Shown here: positions 12,546-24,170 of the stretch, in pieces
Position numbering within the stretch: position 1 is the first letter of the stretch
Layout: every line of letters starts with the position of its first letter
DNA from: Isoetes taiwanensis
Lineage: Eukaryota; Streptophyta; Lycopodiopsida; Isoetales; Isoetaceae
Assembly (NCBI GenBank): GCA_021234155.1
Contig: JAJEKV010000006.1
Coordinates: 7,839,003-7,903,002 of the forward strand
DNA: 64,000 bases
Reading direction: 5' to 3'
Notes under the pieces: generated by a model
What the model was told of the DNA's origin: nothing
Database searches by the model: none
Seen by the model: the letters and a program-made list of their open reading frames with translations, nothing else
Made by a program: the position numbers and the translations under genes

Positions 12546-12799
12546 ATTATAACAGGGGGTTTTTTTTGTGATTTTATACGCTTTTTGGCATGGTTTTTAT
12601 ATGATTTCATGGGCGTATTGCACGAGGTATACTAATCAGTATATCTAGAGTGCACACTGGATTCATATATTTGAATGGCATTTTATCTATGGTTTTGCAA
12701 TGGTTTTGCCTTGCATGTTTTTGTTCCTTAAAAACTTAATTAATTTAATTTTATGAAGTCCATGCAAGCAACGAGGCATTGAACTTTAGGGTTCAACTT

Positions 12800-13560
12800 T
12801 AGGGTTCCTGGAGTAGCTAATCGATCAAGTGATGCAGATTTTGGGCTGTACAGGCCTCCTGCCCCTATGGCCGTCATTTGGGCAATTTGTCAAGGTCCTT
12901 TGGTAGATCTTGCCCTGGCCAGGGAGCTGGTGCTGGTCCTGGTGCAGGGGCTGGTGCTGGTTCTAGCACTTGTGGTGGTGGCCCTGCCGTTTTTGTCCCT
13001 GGGAGAGCTAATGCATTTAATACCAAGCTGGGTGGGCGTTTTGTTGCTGATGTGACAATATTTGATGGGACTGAGCTCTTTCCTTGCACACCATTTGTGA
13101 AAATCTGGCGTCTCCGCAACAGTGGTAACGTTCCATGGGAACAAAGCACGCAGCTTGTTCGTGTGGGAGGGGATGATTTGGGACCAGTTTCATCTGTGAC
13201 CTTGAGGTAGGTGAATTTATATTATTAATTTTTCACATGCTAAATGTTGATCCAATGTCTCTTCTCTCTAGTTGTCCTTGGGAGGCTTAGCACCGGAAGC
13301 TGAATCGGATGTTTCTGTCGACCTTATCTCGCCTGAGAAACCTGGGCGCTATGTTTCATATTGGCGGTTGATGTCACCATATGGTCAAAAGTTTGGTCAT
13401 CGTGTCTGGGCAATGATTCAGGTCTGGAATCTGGCCAGCCAAAAGCAATTTTATTTTAATCGTTGATTTTATTAAGGTTCTGCCTTCTGCTTTGTCATAA
13501 ACAGGTGGTTTCAAAAGTTAACCAAGAACAGGAGGATATGAATTCAGGCAATGGGTATGT
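12800..13560 (+). pseudogene. NBR1: NBR1-like autophagy receptor fragment (FW domain)
   Basis: A Gly/Ala-rich linker (about 12910-12975) precedes GGRFVADVTIFDGTELFPC and the four conserved tryptophans of the NBR1 'FW' domain: IWRLRN, VPWEQ, SYWRL and HRVWAMIQV. FW exons appear as about 12842-13206 (donor AG|GTAGGT) and 13272-13421, with a third piece from 13505 (acceptor AACAG|GTGG). The first two do not join in frame, and the linker needs a frame change near 12868. The N-terminal PB1 and ZZ domains and the C-terminal UBA domains are not visible nearby. In plants NBR1 links ubiquitinated cargo to ATG8. This is either a retained fragment, a pseudogene, or a gene with long introns whose frame is damaged by sequence errors. 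Confidence 0.7.
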
Positions 13561-14243
13561 GCTCTCTGTAATTTTGCACATGAACAGGGCGGATAATCCT
13601 TCCAGAGCAGAGGTTTTGTGGACTGCTAATGGAGACCGGCCTGTCTCAACACAGGCGTTTGTTGCAACAGGAGTTTTTGTTGCAACAGGAGTTTCTTCTG
13701 CAAGTTCTTTCAGGCTCTGCTATTTGCTTGTAATTCCTCTCCGACTCTGCTATTACTCTCATAATCTGTGGCAGTGGAGCAGTACACAGGAAGGCTTTCC
13801 TGTCCGCCTGGAAATTTGTGGCAATGAAGGGATTTCTTACTTAAAAAGCCACACATCTCGGGTCTGAGTAGAATTCGGTGGAAGTGGAAGTGAAAGGCCT
13901 TTCTTACGTAAAAGCTCAATATCTTTTCCTTCTCCCTATTTGCAATCCTGTAAAAGGTCCGCAGGTCCTTTGGGTGCCATCTTCTTTTGACAGTGTGTAT
14001 CAGAATTAGGTTATTTGTATTTGCACTGTGGTTGTTTGGTTTTCATTCCTCGGCAGTTTCTCCAGGCGGTGGCCTTTATTTGCAGCAGAATGCTAGAGCA
14101 AGACTGTTCATCCCAGGTTTTTCCTTTCTTCTACTACTAGTTGAAACAATGTCCTTTGGACGGCTTGAATTGCTTGCCTTTTTGTAATATATGGTAATGC
14201 AAAATGCTAGAAGATGCTTTTAAAGAAAATAAAGTTGTTTCAG
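13561..14243. other. Flank of the NBR1 fragment, no confirmed gene
   Basis: Contains a near-duplicate of TTTGTTGCAACAGGAGTTT (13659-13695) and short frames only. It may be intron or UTR of the NBR1-like locus. Confidence 0.35.
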
Positions 14244-14337
14244 GGGCAGAGATTTCATGAAATGCAGGGTAATGCATTTGAGATAAAGGCTTCACAAGCC
14301 CAAAGCATTTTAGCCTCTCTAATGCCCCACATGAAAG
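14244..14337 (+). other. Possible isolated exon
   Basis: A 94-nt segment follows a pyrimidine-rich TTGTTTCAG acceptor and ends at a GAAAG|GTGAAT donor. It is open in one frame (contains FEIKASQAQSILASLMPHMK). I do not recognise the protein. It could be a downstream exon of the NBR1-like locus or chance. Confidence 0.25.
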
Positions 14338-14776
14338 GTGAATCTATTTAACTATTTATGTAATGACTAACCTTCACATGCTGAATACATGATACTTGTC
14401 ATGTTGAAATAGGATATTTAATGAAATGGGATATTTGAAATTCATTGGGCAGTTGCCACCAAGTTCAATGTTTTTATGTATCATATACATTTGCTACATG
14501 TTCTTTGTTCTCAATATTTAATGGTGATGTTGCCTCTATGAGATTGTGGTGCTGAAATAAGATATTTATATCCATGCATTCTCTACATATCCTTCGTTCT
14601 TTGTTCTTACTATTTGATGGTCAGATTTTGCATAGCAAATCACCATATTCTTACAGTTGTTTATTTTTTCGCACTTATGTACTTACATAAACAACCTTTA
14701 TAATGTATATTTCTTGGCACTTACCTATGCTTGCTTTAGTTAGGGCCCGAAGGGCCCAAAATTTTTTTTAATATAA

Positions 14777-15228
14777 CAATCAACACACAACTACCATTAA
14801 CATTATTAACACAAACCATTGCATTTAACACATTTAAATTAAAATCCCCCTTAAACCCCCTTTGGTTTGGGTGCATATTCACACGGGGGGTTACGTAGGG
14901 CAGCGAGAGCCCCAAAAACATATTTACAATACATGTACAAAATTAACACCATTAAGTACATTCTCTCAAACCTTATAGTATTTTGCAAACCTTAATATAT
15001 AGTATACAAAAATTTGTACATGCATACCCCACAAACGAGGATCGCTATGTACGGTCCAGATCTTGGAATAAAGGGCAAATATGCCCATCCGACAGCTCTC
15101 GTTGCCCAGAGTAACCCCCCGTGTGAATATGCACCCAAACCAAAGGGGGTTTAAGGGGGATTTTAATTTAAATGTGTTAAATGCAATGGTTTGTGTTAAT
15201 AATGTTAATGGTAGTTGTGTGTTGATTG
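14777..15228. mobile_element. Foldback element with 134-bp inverted arms
   Basis: Arms 14777-14910 and 15095-15228 are reverse complements, essentially identical except for about four differences in the innermost 21 bp. The loop is about 184 bp. Arms begin CAATCAACACACAACTACC. No coding capacity. The long arms would give a strong double-stranded RNA if transcribed. No convincing target-site duplication was found. Confidence 0.85.
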
Positions 15229-15753
15229 ATGGTAGTTTCTAGTAACTATTTTTGATTAGCAAACAATCAGATCAAATTTGAATGGGGTGCAAAATTTTTG
15301 CAATTATTCAAGATAATTCTCGACTCACTTGTGGATTTTTGAAGGGAGAAAGCTCGGTTCTTTGGAACAAACTGATATTTGAGCAGATCTTTCCTGAATA
15401 CCTCTTCCAAAAAGAATACACCTTTGTACCCAATTTGTGAAGAATTGAAGTTGAAATCACACAAGCTTGGCTTGAAGAATTTCTTGGCAAAAGAAACATT
15501 GTCTGAGGGGATCTTTAAGGTTTTCAATCGAGAATTCAACAACAGGGATTACTATCAAACTTTTAGGTGATCCTTTTCGTGTGAATTAGAAGAGGCAGAT
15601 CTTCAAATTGACTTTCAATAGATCGAAATTCTTCTAAATTGAATGCATTTCATGGTATTAATTTGGATTCCGACCTGCATAGTAGCATTTTAATTAAATT
15701 GCCAAATTCGCTCCTCTTACCTTCTCTTCTGTCCATGTCTCAACACTACTCTG

Positions 15754-16701
15754 TTGTTTTCCCCTGACTTCGTTCAAATTTGTTACCAAAATGTTGCCAA
15801 AACCAAAAACCCTAAACACAGATTTCTTAGTCTTTTTGCACAATTTCCTGCGTCTCCCTCCATCCAGTCAAGGCGATCTTCTCTTACAGTTAAGTTCGAT
15901 ACACAAAACCCCTCGGCTTTCATTAAGTTTGGTGATTTCTCGACCCAAATTTTTTTTAAAGAAATGCATCATATGACCCGAGATGTGCTGGAATGGGATA
16001 ACCTTTCAAAAGATCCTGGTCTTCATGGAGAACCTATCCTCAATGCCAATGGAGTACCTATTCCCTATGGTAATATCCGGCCAATCCAAGAAAGAGTTTC
16101 TGATCGACAATTGGCAGAAAATTTGGATCATCTTCAATATCAAACTCGTCCAGACCTCCAGCTTTTCGAAGGTATCCACCTTAATCATTCCATTATAGCA
16201 GAGAAAATCAAAACTTTATCAGCTTCTGCTGTCATTGTCTCTATTGATAAAGTTGGGGTCAAAATTGATAGACTTTGGGATCACCTGCTGAGACTTAACA
16301 AATCCATTGTCATAAATTCTGTTTACTGGCTGAGATACCCTTATATCTTAGTTGAGTGTGGTAATTCCAGGTCTGCTAACTTTCTGCTTAAGTTAGGGAG
16401 ATCGACCTTTGACACCTTCCAGCTATCTTTTCTCAAATGGTACCCTAATCTTCCCATTGCAGAATATGATAAATATTTCATTGCCTCAGTCTCCATGATG
16501 GATCTTAGCCCAATTTATTGGGATGAAGATTGCTTTTCTGCAATCTTTAACTCCTTTGGAAAATACATTTGCAGAGATTATTGCCCTTACAAACCTCCCA
16601 AATGCTATGTCCAGCTAAATATCTCCAAGCCTGTTCCAACATCCGTGCCTATCCTTGATTCTTCCCTCTACAAAAAGGGGTCAGACAAAGCTGTCCCTTA
16701 G
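15754..16701 (+). CDS. LINE ORF1-like protein (DUF4283-type), fused to ORF2 remnant by deletion
   Basis: A 315-codon open frame. The middle part (roughly residues 150-280: VIVSIDKVGVKIDRLWDHLL ... SVYWLRYPYILVECGN ... SFLKWYPNLPI ... LSPIYWDEDCFSAIFNSFGK) has the plant LINE ORF1 / DUF4283 RNA-binding layout. At about 16660-16690 it runs abruptly into a LYKKG..Q..CPL segment belonging to reverse transcriptase, out of frame. The endonuclease and the N-terminal half of reverse transcriptase are therefore missing, so this is a non-autonomous relic. Confidence 0.65.
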   Translation: MFSPDFVQICYQNVAKTKNPKHRFLSLFAQFPASPSIQSRRSSLTVKFDTQNPSAFIKFGDFSTQIFFKEMHHMTRDVLEWDNLSKDPGLHGEPILNANGVPIPYGNIRPIQERVSDRQLAENLDHLQYQTRPDLQLFEGIHLNHSIIAEKIKTLSASAVIVSIDKVGVKIDRLWDHLLRLNKSIVINSVYWLRYPYILVECGNSRSANFLLKLGRSTFDTFQLSFLKWYPNLPIAEYDKYFIASVSMMDLSPIYWDEDCFSAIFNSFGKYICRDYCPYKPPKCYVQLNISKPVPTSVPILDSSLYKKGSDKAVP

Positions 16702-18560
16702 CTCCTTATCTTTTTATCATTGCTGCTGACCAATTGACTAGAGCCATAATGTATCATCAAAATATGGGAAATATAAAAGGTCTAGTCATGCCAAACTCTT
16801 TAAATCAGCTGACTCTGCTACAATATGCAGATGACTCCTTTTCATTTCTGCAAAATGATGTTAATAACATTGAATTCTTCTTGGGAGTCATTCAAAATTT
16901 CAGTCAGGCCTCTGGTATTCAATTAAATTCTCAGAAATCAGTAATTATTGGTGCTCAAATTACTCTGATATTGCTGGGATTAAGTGTGTTGCAGCTAATC
17001 AAGCCATTAAGTTACTAGGCATGCCTTTAGGTCTAGATATTAACATCAAGACTCTTTGGAGCCCTATTGTCGACAAAATCAAAAGGAAACTGAATAATTA
17101 TGGCAGTTGCCTCTCTCTAGCTGGCAGAACCATTATTGCAAATTCTGTCATTGCCAGTTCACATGTCTATTTTTCTTCAGCTCTCATTGCACCCAAATGC
17201 ATCTATCAGCAGCTAGAGAGGATCATTAGGAACTTTATCTGGGGAAAAAAGCATCTTGTTAACTGGAACTATGTCACTAAGAAGAAATCTGCTGGTGGCC
17301 TTGGATGTAAAAACCTTAGGCTCCAAGCTTATGCCCTAGGTGGAAAGTATATATGGAAAGCACTCTTTCAAAGAAGAAATGCACGACTCTTGAATTTCTT
17401 CACTCTTTGAATTTCAAAGAGTGTTATTAGAGGACATTACGCATTTGATCATCGGCTTCCTCACTTTCGTTTTTAGTGATATCAAGCCTCTTTACGCAAA
17501 CACCTCACCTCGATGAGAAATTTATTGGTGGCCTGGAATTATGTATCTAAAGCTTTAAATTGATCAGGCTCATCATGACATGAGTATCTTCTGGAATTCA
17601 AACCTATCAAAAAGAGACAACATCCCTTTGGCCATTATTCATCCAAAGATATATAGGAAATGGTTGCATAACAATGTTTGTAATCTAGGTGACCTCTGGA
17701 CGAATGGTAGCTGGATCTCTTGGACTAGACTTAAGGCCAAGATCAGGGGAACTAGCTCTGTTAGGCTGCTTTATAAACACATTATCAGGATTGTAGCAAA
17801 TACAAATATAGATGCTAATCCTATTCCAGCAAATGATTGGCTTTTGAACAACAAAAACTTTTATAAAGTATCTACTGTCTATGCCTATTTAACTACTTCC
17901 AATCTGCCATCCAAAGCAGCTACTTACTGGCATATCAATGAGCAAGTTGAAAAAGGTCTTTTTAAAAATATTTGGAATTCTTATTGTGCCCCAAAAATCC
18001 CTTATTTCAGCTGGCTTATTGCAAATAAAAGTGTCCCTAACCTCCATGATATTTGTAAGCATCAGAGTCATCAAAATATTCAGTCAAGAGCTGGTACTCA
18101 ACAAATGCTTTCCCCCTCGTGCCCTTTGGGTTGTCACTCTGTGGAATCTATGGAACATATTTTCAGCTGTCCTAAACTAAATAGCTTATGATCCTGGTTT
18201 GAGGTGAATTTCAATATTCATAAACCTGCTTCAATTCTCGACTTCTTGATGAACAATAATGCTTTCAAGAATACTATTTGCTTTATCTTTTTATGGAATA
18301 TTTGGAAACATAGGAACAGATGTTTATATGGAGGTCACAATTTATCTATTTTCTGGATTAAACTGCAGGTTGTTCATGACTTAGAGCTAACTGCAACAGC
18401 ACAAAAAAATAAATATGTTGATGCTCATTATGATCAGCTTTGGAATACTATTGGGCATTTTGTTGGATCTTATAATATATTTAAATTGAATTGTCATGGA
18501 GATAATACTAATGCTGATTCTGTTTCTCCTAGAATATCTTTGGAACTGCAAGTATAAGCT
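16680..18560 (+). pseudogene. LINE ORF2 remnant: RT palm, connection and zf-RVT
   Basis: Order on the plus strand: RT palm with YADDSFSFL (near 16826-16852), the GIQLNSQKS segment, then the connection region (LNNYGSCLSLAGRTIIANSV, FIWGKKH, GGLGCKNLRLQAYAL; 17021-17410), and after a frame break the zf-RVT block (NIWNSYCAPKIPYFSWLIAN and Cys-rich CPLGCHSVESMEHIFSC; 17580-18191) and a terminal FLWNIWKHRNRCLYGG block (18204-18557). Several frameshifts separate the pieces. Plant L1-type LINE. Confidence 0.85.
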
Positions 18561-19319
18561 CGATCTACAATTTGATGAAGCTGAAGCATCAAAATATATT
18601 GGTCATCCTCTGTCAGAACAGCAAGAGATCTGAGACTTCAGTGCAAACTTCGGATGGATTACGGTTTACGGGCCGGGACATGTTAGAGGGAAGTTATATG
18701 AAAAAATAAATGAGATCCCCATAAGAGAAATTGAGTGGGCTAAGGAATTGTGAGGGGAGACTCATTTAATGTGTGTGCTCGGTGGTTCATGCATGCCAAT
18801 AGCATGGACATGACAGATAGACAATTCGAATTTTACAGAGAGTGCTACTATTACCATAGGGCAGAAAGCGATTGTTATGGTACTCTCATCCACTTATATT
18901 CCACTTGTAACTCAAACAGGCTGATTGAGATTGTAGATTGGGGGAAGAACTTCATACCAATTCTCCATCCACATTTCCGAGACCACTTCCACTTTCTTGA
19001 CACCTATAATTTCTGATATCTGCCTCAATTTTATATACTACTGTTTTGCAGATTGTTGGCTTAAGAAATCTACACGAAATGTAGTGGGCTTCATCAGCAA
19101 ATGCTTCGATATTTTGTTTTTACTGGAAAGGATGCTGCCATCAACAGCAACATTCTCCTTAGGATGAGAATTGCTATGTTCTCAATCATATTAACTGATC
19201 TATATATTGCTGCTATTTTATATTTGGGACTTTCTAAGTCCAAAAACTTTTTCCAAAAATGAAATCTTCTTGTGCCTTAAAATTCAGATCAAAGTGTGAG
19301 GATTAGTCTTCAAAATATG
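18561..19319. other. No confirmed gene
   Basis: An 88-codon frame at 18750-19016 is Tyr/His/Cys-rich (ECYYYHRAESDCYG) with no family that I recognise. Nothing else is supported. Confidence 0.35.
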
Positions 19320-19826
19320 TCTTGTTCTTCCATGCTGCCATAGCATGGCAGCAATGTGTCAAACTAATGATACTTCATCTGATTTAGGAACCATTAGATT
19401 GGTACTTCTCTAAAGCCAATGAATCTTATACTTCTGCTCTAGCTTGCATTGGTTGCAAAACAAATATATGGAGTGTGTCTTATTAAAATATGCGCTAAGT
19501 GGAGACCACACTAAGGGGTTTATTGCTGGAATCCTAATTTTAAATGCAATCAACAGTCTATAACCATCCTCCTTTTGCTGGAACCGACAGTTCTCTTACA
19601 CATGGCCATTTGGGGCATTTCTAAACAGTTCAAAAACACATGTTTGGAAGTTAACAAATATGTTCCAAAGAGAGGGTATCATACATCAAACTAATGATAC
19701 TTTCCCATTTGGAAATCACTAAACTAGATCTATGAAGTCAATAACTCTGATGCCTATGCCTTATAGCTTGCAGTGATTGCGCAACAAGATACGTGGAATA
19801 TGCCATCATTAAAATCTCCACTAAAT
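19320..19826 (+). repeat. Dispersed repeat family, two copies
   Basis: Two related stretches (about 19350-19520 and 19610-19826) share AAACTAATGATACTT, CCAATAACTCTGATACTTCTG-like and ATTAAAATCTGC-like segments with 21770-22085 on this strand and 60080-60640 on the other. Non-coding. It looks like an interspersed repeat of unknown class. Confidence 0.6.
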
Positions 19827-20990
19827 GTAAGAAGGAAGGAAGGAAGGAAGGAAGGAAGAAATTTTTAACGTCCACGGAACCCAATCGGGTTATGGGACCA
19901 GAACAAACAAAGGGGGCATAAGCCCTAACAGAACAGAGGCTCGAAGCCCAAAAAACAGAACAGAACATGGGGTCTAAGCCCCGTTACAACACACAAATAA
20001 AGGAAACTGAACCAACCCAAAAAAACAAGGAGCCCGTGGCTATGCCAAAGTCGTCGGGGATCAAGTGAGCCACTGATCCCGAATGATAGCCTGGCCTCCC
20101 CTATACACTGCCCATTTCCGTTGTAGGCGAGCCTCGCGCACTCGACATAGCTCTTCTTTCACCGCAAAGGCTGTGGCCGGGTCAAATCTTCTGAGCAGAG
20201 AAGGTGGTTCCTTCAAATGATTGCCATGCCGTAAGATGTGCGACTGGAAAGAGCATCGAAAAGCGGACCAAGAGATGGCCAGGCGGTCGGTCGTCTTTGC
20301 TCCAACCCATTTGGGCGAAAAAGGATGCCGTCGGCGGTATGTGCATCACCCGACCGAAAAAGAGGCAGCCTCATCTGTGAAAGAGGCGAAGTTACGATCT
20401 CTTCGGACCTACAATACGCAAAGTAAGGGTCGATGGATGTTCTGTGGCCCTACCAAACTCGGAAGGCGGGACCTCGGCATGGGCAGTGGGCAACAAATCC
20501 GCAAGTGGAGGCTGTGCGGGTATTGAGACCGGTTCATCAGTCCCAGGCATAGCATCGGCCGCAGGCATAGCACTCACATGGTCAGGCGAGGGCCCTGTGC
20601 TAGAGGTTGGTGAAACATTATTGTGACTGGCTGAGCTGTGCCCCGCAGACTGTAGCAATAACTCAAGAAGTTGTACCCAGCCTTCTAGTGGCAACCGAAG
20701 CGAGCAGATGTCTGTGAGAATAAGCGGTAGAAGCGGACCGTGTGGATCCCTGGCAAGCATCCCGAAGGCAAACATCGAGTCGAGCATCAATCTCGCCCAA
20801 GGCCATGACTAAAGATGCACCGGAAGGATGGGTCAGGATGGGACGCTGGGGCCCAAAGAAGGGGGCTGCCTGAAGGTATGGCTCAATTGTGGGGTCATAG
20901 GGTTTGTCAGAGCCTGACGCAGGTGCGTGAATCAGATTTTTTAATTTGCGGGTCTCCCTAGCCATGCGCTTAATCTTCCGGGTCATGCTG
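19827..20990 (-). mobile_element. Unrecognised protein-coding repeat with (GGAA)n tail
   Basis: On the minus strand a frame opens at 20986 (MTRKIKRMARETRKLKNL), is helical, shifts frame near 20800-20770, continues through a Pro/Ala/Ser-rich part, and ends near 20067 after a basic helix containing CRVREARLQRKWAVYRGGQ. About 180 bp of non-coding sequence then leads to the 3' module (GGGTTCCGTGGACGTTAAAA, minus strand) and a GGAA microsatellite at 19827-19859. The 3' end matches that of the SINE at 6485. A diverged second copy lies at 28560-29360. I do not recognise the protein; a LINE ORF1 or a gag is possible. Confidence 0.55.
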
Positions 20991-21769
20991 ACGCTTTACT
21001 AGGCCGTAAGTGAGGAGAGGAAGGACAAACACTTGGGGAGCACAGACCAAGGTAAATCAAAGAACAACAGAAACCAACAAAGATGAGCAAGAGCGACAAT
21101 TGGCGGACTAGACCCAGAATGTGTCGGCAAGAAATGAAATGTGTAATGGAAAGAGAAAGAAAACACAGAATAGATGGGATAAGACCCAACAAAGCACACC
21201 TGTGGACACTGGCAGAAAGGGATTCGACGGTTGTCTGTGCCGTGGGAAACCCCAGAAGCCTTGAATACTGGAAGCAGAGAGGTGCTTGGATACTTGGCCC
21301 AAGCCAAATTGAGGGCAGACTAGGTTAATCGGCCAGCCATGGTGAGGCAGAACCAATCATGCATGCCATATCATAGCCCCCGCTCTCGTGTCTGAACCAA
21401 CCGAGTCAAATTGTGTTTTATTTGTCTTCTTTGCGGCGAGATCCGGTTCTTTGGTGCCGATGTGCCTACACCAGTCCGCCGTGATTGGTGCCGACCCGGA
21501 TCGCCTATGTGACGTGAAGGGAGATAACCCAGAGCACGTTATGGGTAGCCCCAGCTGAGCCAAAGCGGGATCAAGACAAAGGTTTTGGGCAAAACTTCAA
21601 CAACCCATCTTTGGCCGATGCCGTAGCTGTGATCTGTGTTGGAGCCCCTGATGACCTGCGGAAGCGAAATCAATCCAATCCTATCCTATTTGTTGCTGCT
21701 TCGTGCTTTTCCCCCTGGCCACTCTACATGGGGTCGCTAGTCCGGCCTCTGGAGGGAAAGTGTCATGTT
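20991..21769. other. Probable 5' part of the coding repeat, otherwise unassigned
   Basis: Moderately GC-rich and continuous in composition with the coding repeat to its left, so it may be its 5' leader (minus strand). No domain or LTR signature is visible. Confidence 0.3.
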
Positions 21770-22085
21770 GAAAGTTTGTCTCCCAATCCATAACGCTTCT
21801 GCTTTTGGACACTTCAAAACTGTTGGAACTGGTAAATCTCTTGGATTCCATATGGCCATTTGAGACATTTTTGAACAGTTTAAAAACACATGTTTGGAAG
21901 TTAAAAAATATGCTCCAACGAGGGCATCATGTCTCAACCTAATGATACTTTGTCCCATTTGGCAATAACTAGACTGGAAAGCCAATAACTCTGATACTTC
22001 TGTTCTATATCTTGCACTAATTGCAGAACAAATACGTGGAGTGTGTCTTCATTAAAATCTGCACAAATGAAGATCACGCTAAGGG
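21770..22085 (+). repeat. Dispersed repeat family copy
   Basis: Related to 19320-19826 and, inverted, to 60060-60800 (shared TCATGTTGAAAG, ACATGTTTGGAAGTTA, CTAATGATACTTT, ACGTGGAGTGTGTCTTC). The Ty3 LTR starts immediately after it at 22086, so that element probably inserted into this repeat. Confidence 0.6.
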
Positions 22086-22940
22086 GTTGTTGAAGGTGTT
22101 CCTGGCAAAACCTTCAACCTCAGTGGTTTAGAACCTCCAGGTTGCTTGAGGCAACCACTCTGAGTGCAAAGATTCCAGAAATAGTGCACGAAAGTTAACT
22201 GGGAGTGGGTAAAAGCATGAAAGGGTGTCTATAAATGTATCCCTTTTGGTACATGTGGTTATATTACACAAATCACCCAAAGTACCCAAAACGTACATGC
22301 ATAGCCAAAATATATCCGAAATTTAGCTTAAATGTATATGCAAAGTACATAAAATCAAAAAGTGTATGTTTATACAAATAAAAAATAACCAAAATGTACG
22401 TGAAAAGTATCCATATTTGTACATCAATTCAGTACAATGTACGTACACCCTTTCATGCTTTTACCCGAGTATGTTTTCCTGAAGGCCAAAAAATCTGCTC
22501 CACAAAATAACTTGCAGAATATGATCTATGAAGCTATGGATAAGGGTGTCTCTCCTCAAGATGCTCAACACTTGATACTAACAGACTGCAAAAGCTCAGT
22601 GAGGTCTGACAAGGTTAGATAGGCCGAAATTTGATCACTGACCCAGTCAATTTTTGGTCAATAACCCTGGCAGAGAGCCAAAATTTGAAACTCGATGTTG
22701 ACAAGGAATTTTCTGGAGTTTCCAATTCTATTCTGCTTAGATTTGCCTGCACAATAAGGGCCAAATCTTTCTTTTGTCAAAAGGGAACCTAATTTTTTTC
22801 TTTTGAAGATTTTCTGCCTAGAACTGCAAGGAATGAACAATATTGAAAGAAAACGCTTTCTAGTGAAGGGTTGCACGCGTGTCTAGCATTGCCTTGCTCA
22901 ACATATCTAGCTTGGCAAGATTGGTGCTCAGATGATTGCT
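22086..22940 (-). mobile_element. 3' LTR of a Ty3/gypsy (Tat-like) element, outer part
   Basis: Starts TGTTGAAGGT on the plus strand (= ACCTTCAACA, the LTR 3' terminus on the element's strand). Colinear with 26708-27298 apart from the inserted MITE at 22207-22466. Homology between the two LTRs stops at 22940/27298, so the inner limit of this LTR, somewhere between 22941 and 24080, could not be set. Confidence 0.75.
22207..22466. mobile_element. 260-bp MITE inserted in the LTR
   Basis: Perfect 22-bp terminal inverted repeats (GGGTAAAAGCATGAAAGGG... and its complement ending TTTTACCC). Flanked by GAGT at 22203-22206 and 22467-22470. The other LTR copy (around 26820-26830) reads straight through with a single GAGT, which is the empty site. 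AT-rich, non-coding interior. Confidence 0.9.
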
Positions 22941-23584
22941 CTTATATGCTCAGTGCCTGTTGTGCAACACAATTGGATCTAAAGATGTTGACTCAAACTG
23001 GTATTGTAATTTTGTCTTGACAAGAGCTTAGCTTTTGCCTTTTCCAAAGACATGCTAAATAGGCAGACTACTCATATCTGACTATCTGGACAAACACAAG
23101 ACGCCTAGCCTCAGATAATTGTTTACTTTTGGGAATGAGTTTCAATGCAACACGAACAGATTACTACAAAGGTCGGATTTTCAATTAAATCAAACACTCA
23201 AGAGATACAATGCAATATCCCAAGCTCATGGTCTTGGGCACAGAATCAAATAGGTATACATTCAGATAATCCAGAGAATTGAGTCAATAATCCGGATCAG
23301 AGGTAAACATTGGAGGTCGGAATCAAGCTCAGGATCTTGAAGCCGGTCCTTCTTCAAAGCCAGGAATCACTTCTTTGCCTCAAAGCCCTCGAATTTCTTC
23401 TGTGCAGAAAAGCCCCTTTTGTAAAATGCTCTGTTCCGTTGAGATCTTGATCATTTCCCTTCAATCTTCTGTCTTTTAGCGCACCATAAGCATTCTTGGC
23501 ATTAAACATGGTGATTCGGCCAGTTTAAGTCATGATTTACTGGTTTGTTAGGCCGAATTAAACAGATCTTGGCGTTTCCGGATT
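22941..23584. other. Unresolved LTR interior or flank, no gene
   Basis: No coding region. It lies between the alignable part of the 3' LTR and the promoter-like repeat that follows. Confidence 0.35.
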
Positions 23585-24170
23585 TTAGGGTTCATATGGG
23601 TTCAACCGAAATATCCCACAGGCTCGATTAGGTTTTGGCGACCAAGGTATATAAGGAAAACAAAATCCATAGTTTATAATTATCGCGTGCAATATCCACG
23701 TGGGATCCGGTACCTCCACCGCCCCACACGCCCGGATGTTCCACGCGGCAGGGGGAGATTGGCTGGAAAGAGAGATAGTCTTGGGGGTAGATAGGAAAAT
23801 TTTTGCACCCCAAAGCCCTATGGCACGATTCCCTAGGAAGCATCTATAATGTCCAAAATAGAGCCTTTTTTCAAATTTCTTTTTTTCTAAGGGAATCTTT
23901 TTTTGCACTCTATAAGATTCTGGAATCTCTTCTCACAATGGAGCTCTTTTGAATTTGGCAAAAATGGAGCTAAGGAGTGGATGATGTGGCATTTGGAAAT
24001 GATGACAAGGTTAGGTGGGTATGATGTGGCCAATGGGAATGATGACGTGTTAGTCAACTTGAGTTTGAAAATTCTCTCTAGTCAAAACTTTTGAATGAAG
24101 TGGAGATGATGTGTATGACAAGTGTGGAGTGATGAGGTGTCAATGGTGATGTGGAACAAATCACCAACAT
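23585..24170 (+). repeat. LTR/promoter-like repeat with TATA and G-box motifs
   Basis: Shares ATATCCCACAGGC, a TATA-like element (GGTATATAAGG near 23645), CACGTGGGATCC (G-box core near 23699) and CCGCCCCACACGCCCG with 53530-53700. The GATGATGTGGCATTTGG-rich tail matches 53930-54260 and 55090-55440. The order (TATA, G-box, GC-rich, then T-rich and GATGATGTGG repeats) is conserved, so this is a repeat family with a plausible promoter. It overlaps the 3' end of the RNase H frame, which lies on the opposite strand. Confidence 0.5.

Noticed and set aside
12867-13149. Several overlapping frames on both strands over the Gly/Ala-rich NBR1 linker
   Set aside because: Shadows of a GC-rich repeat; only the frame leading into the four-Trp domain has family support.
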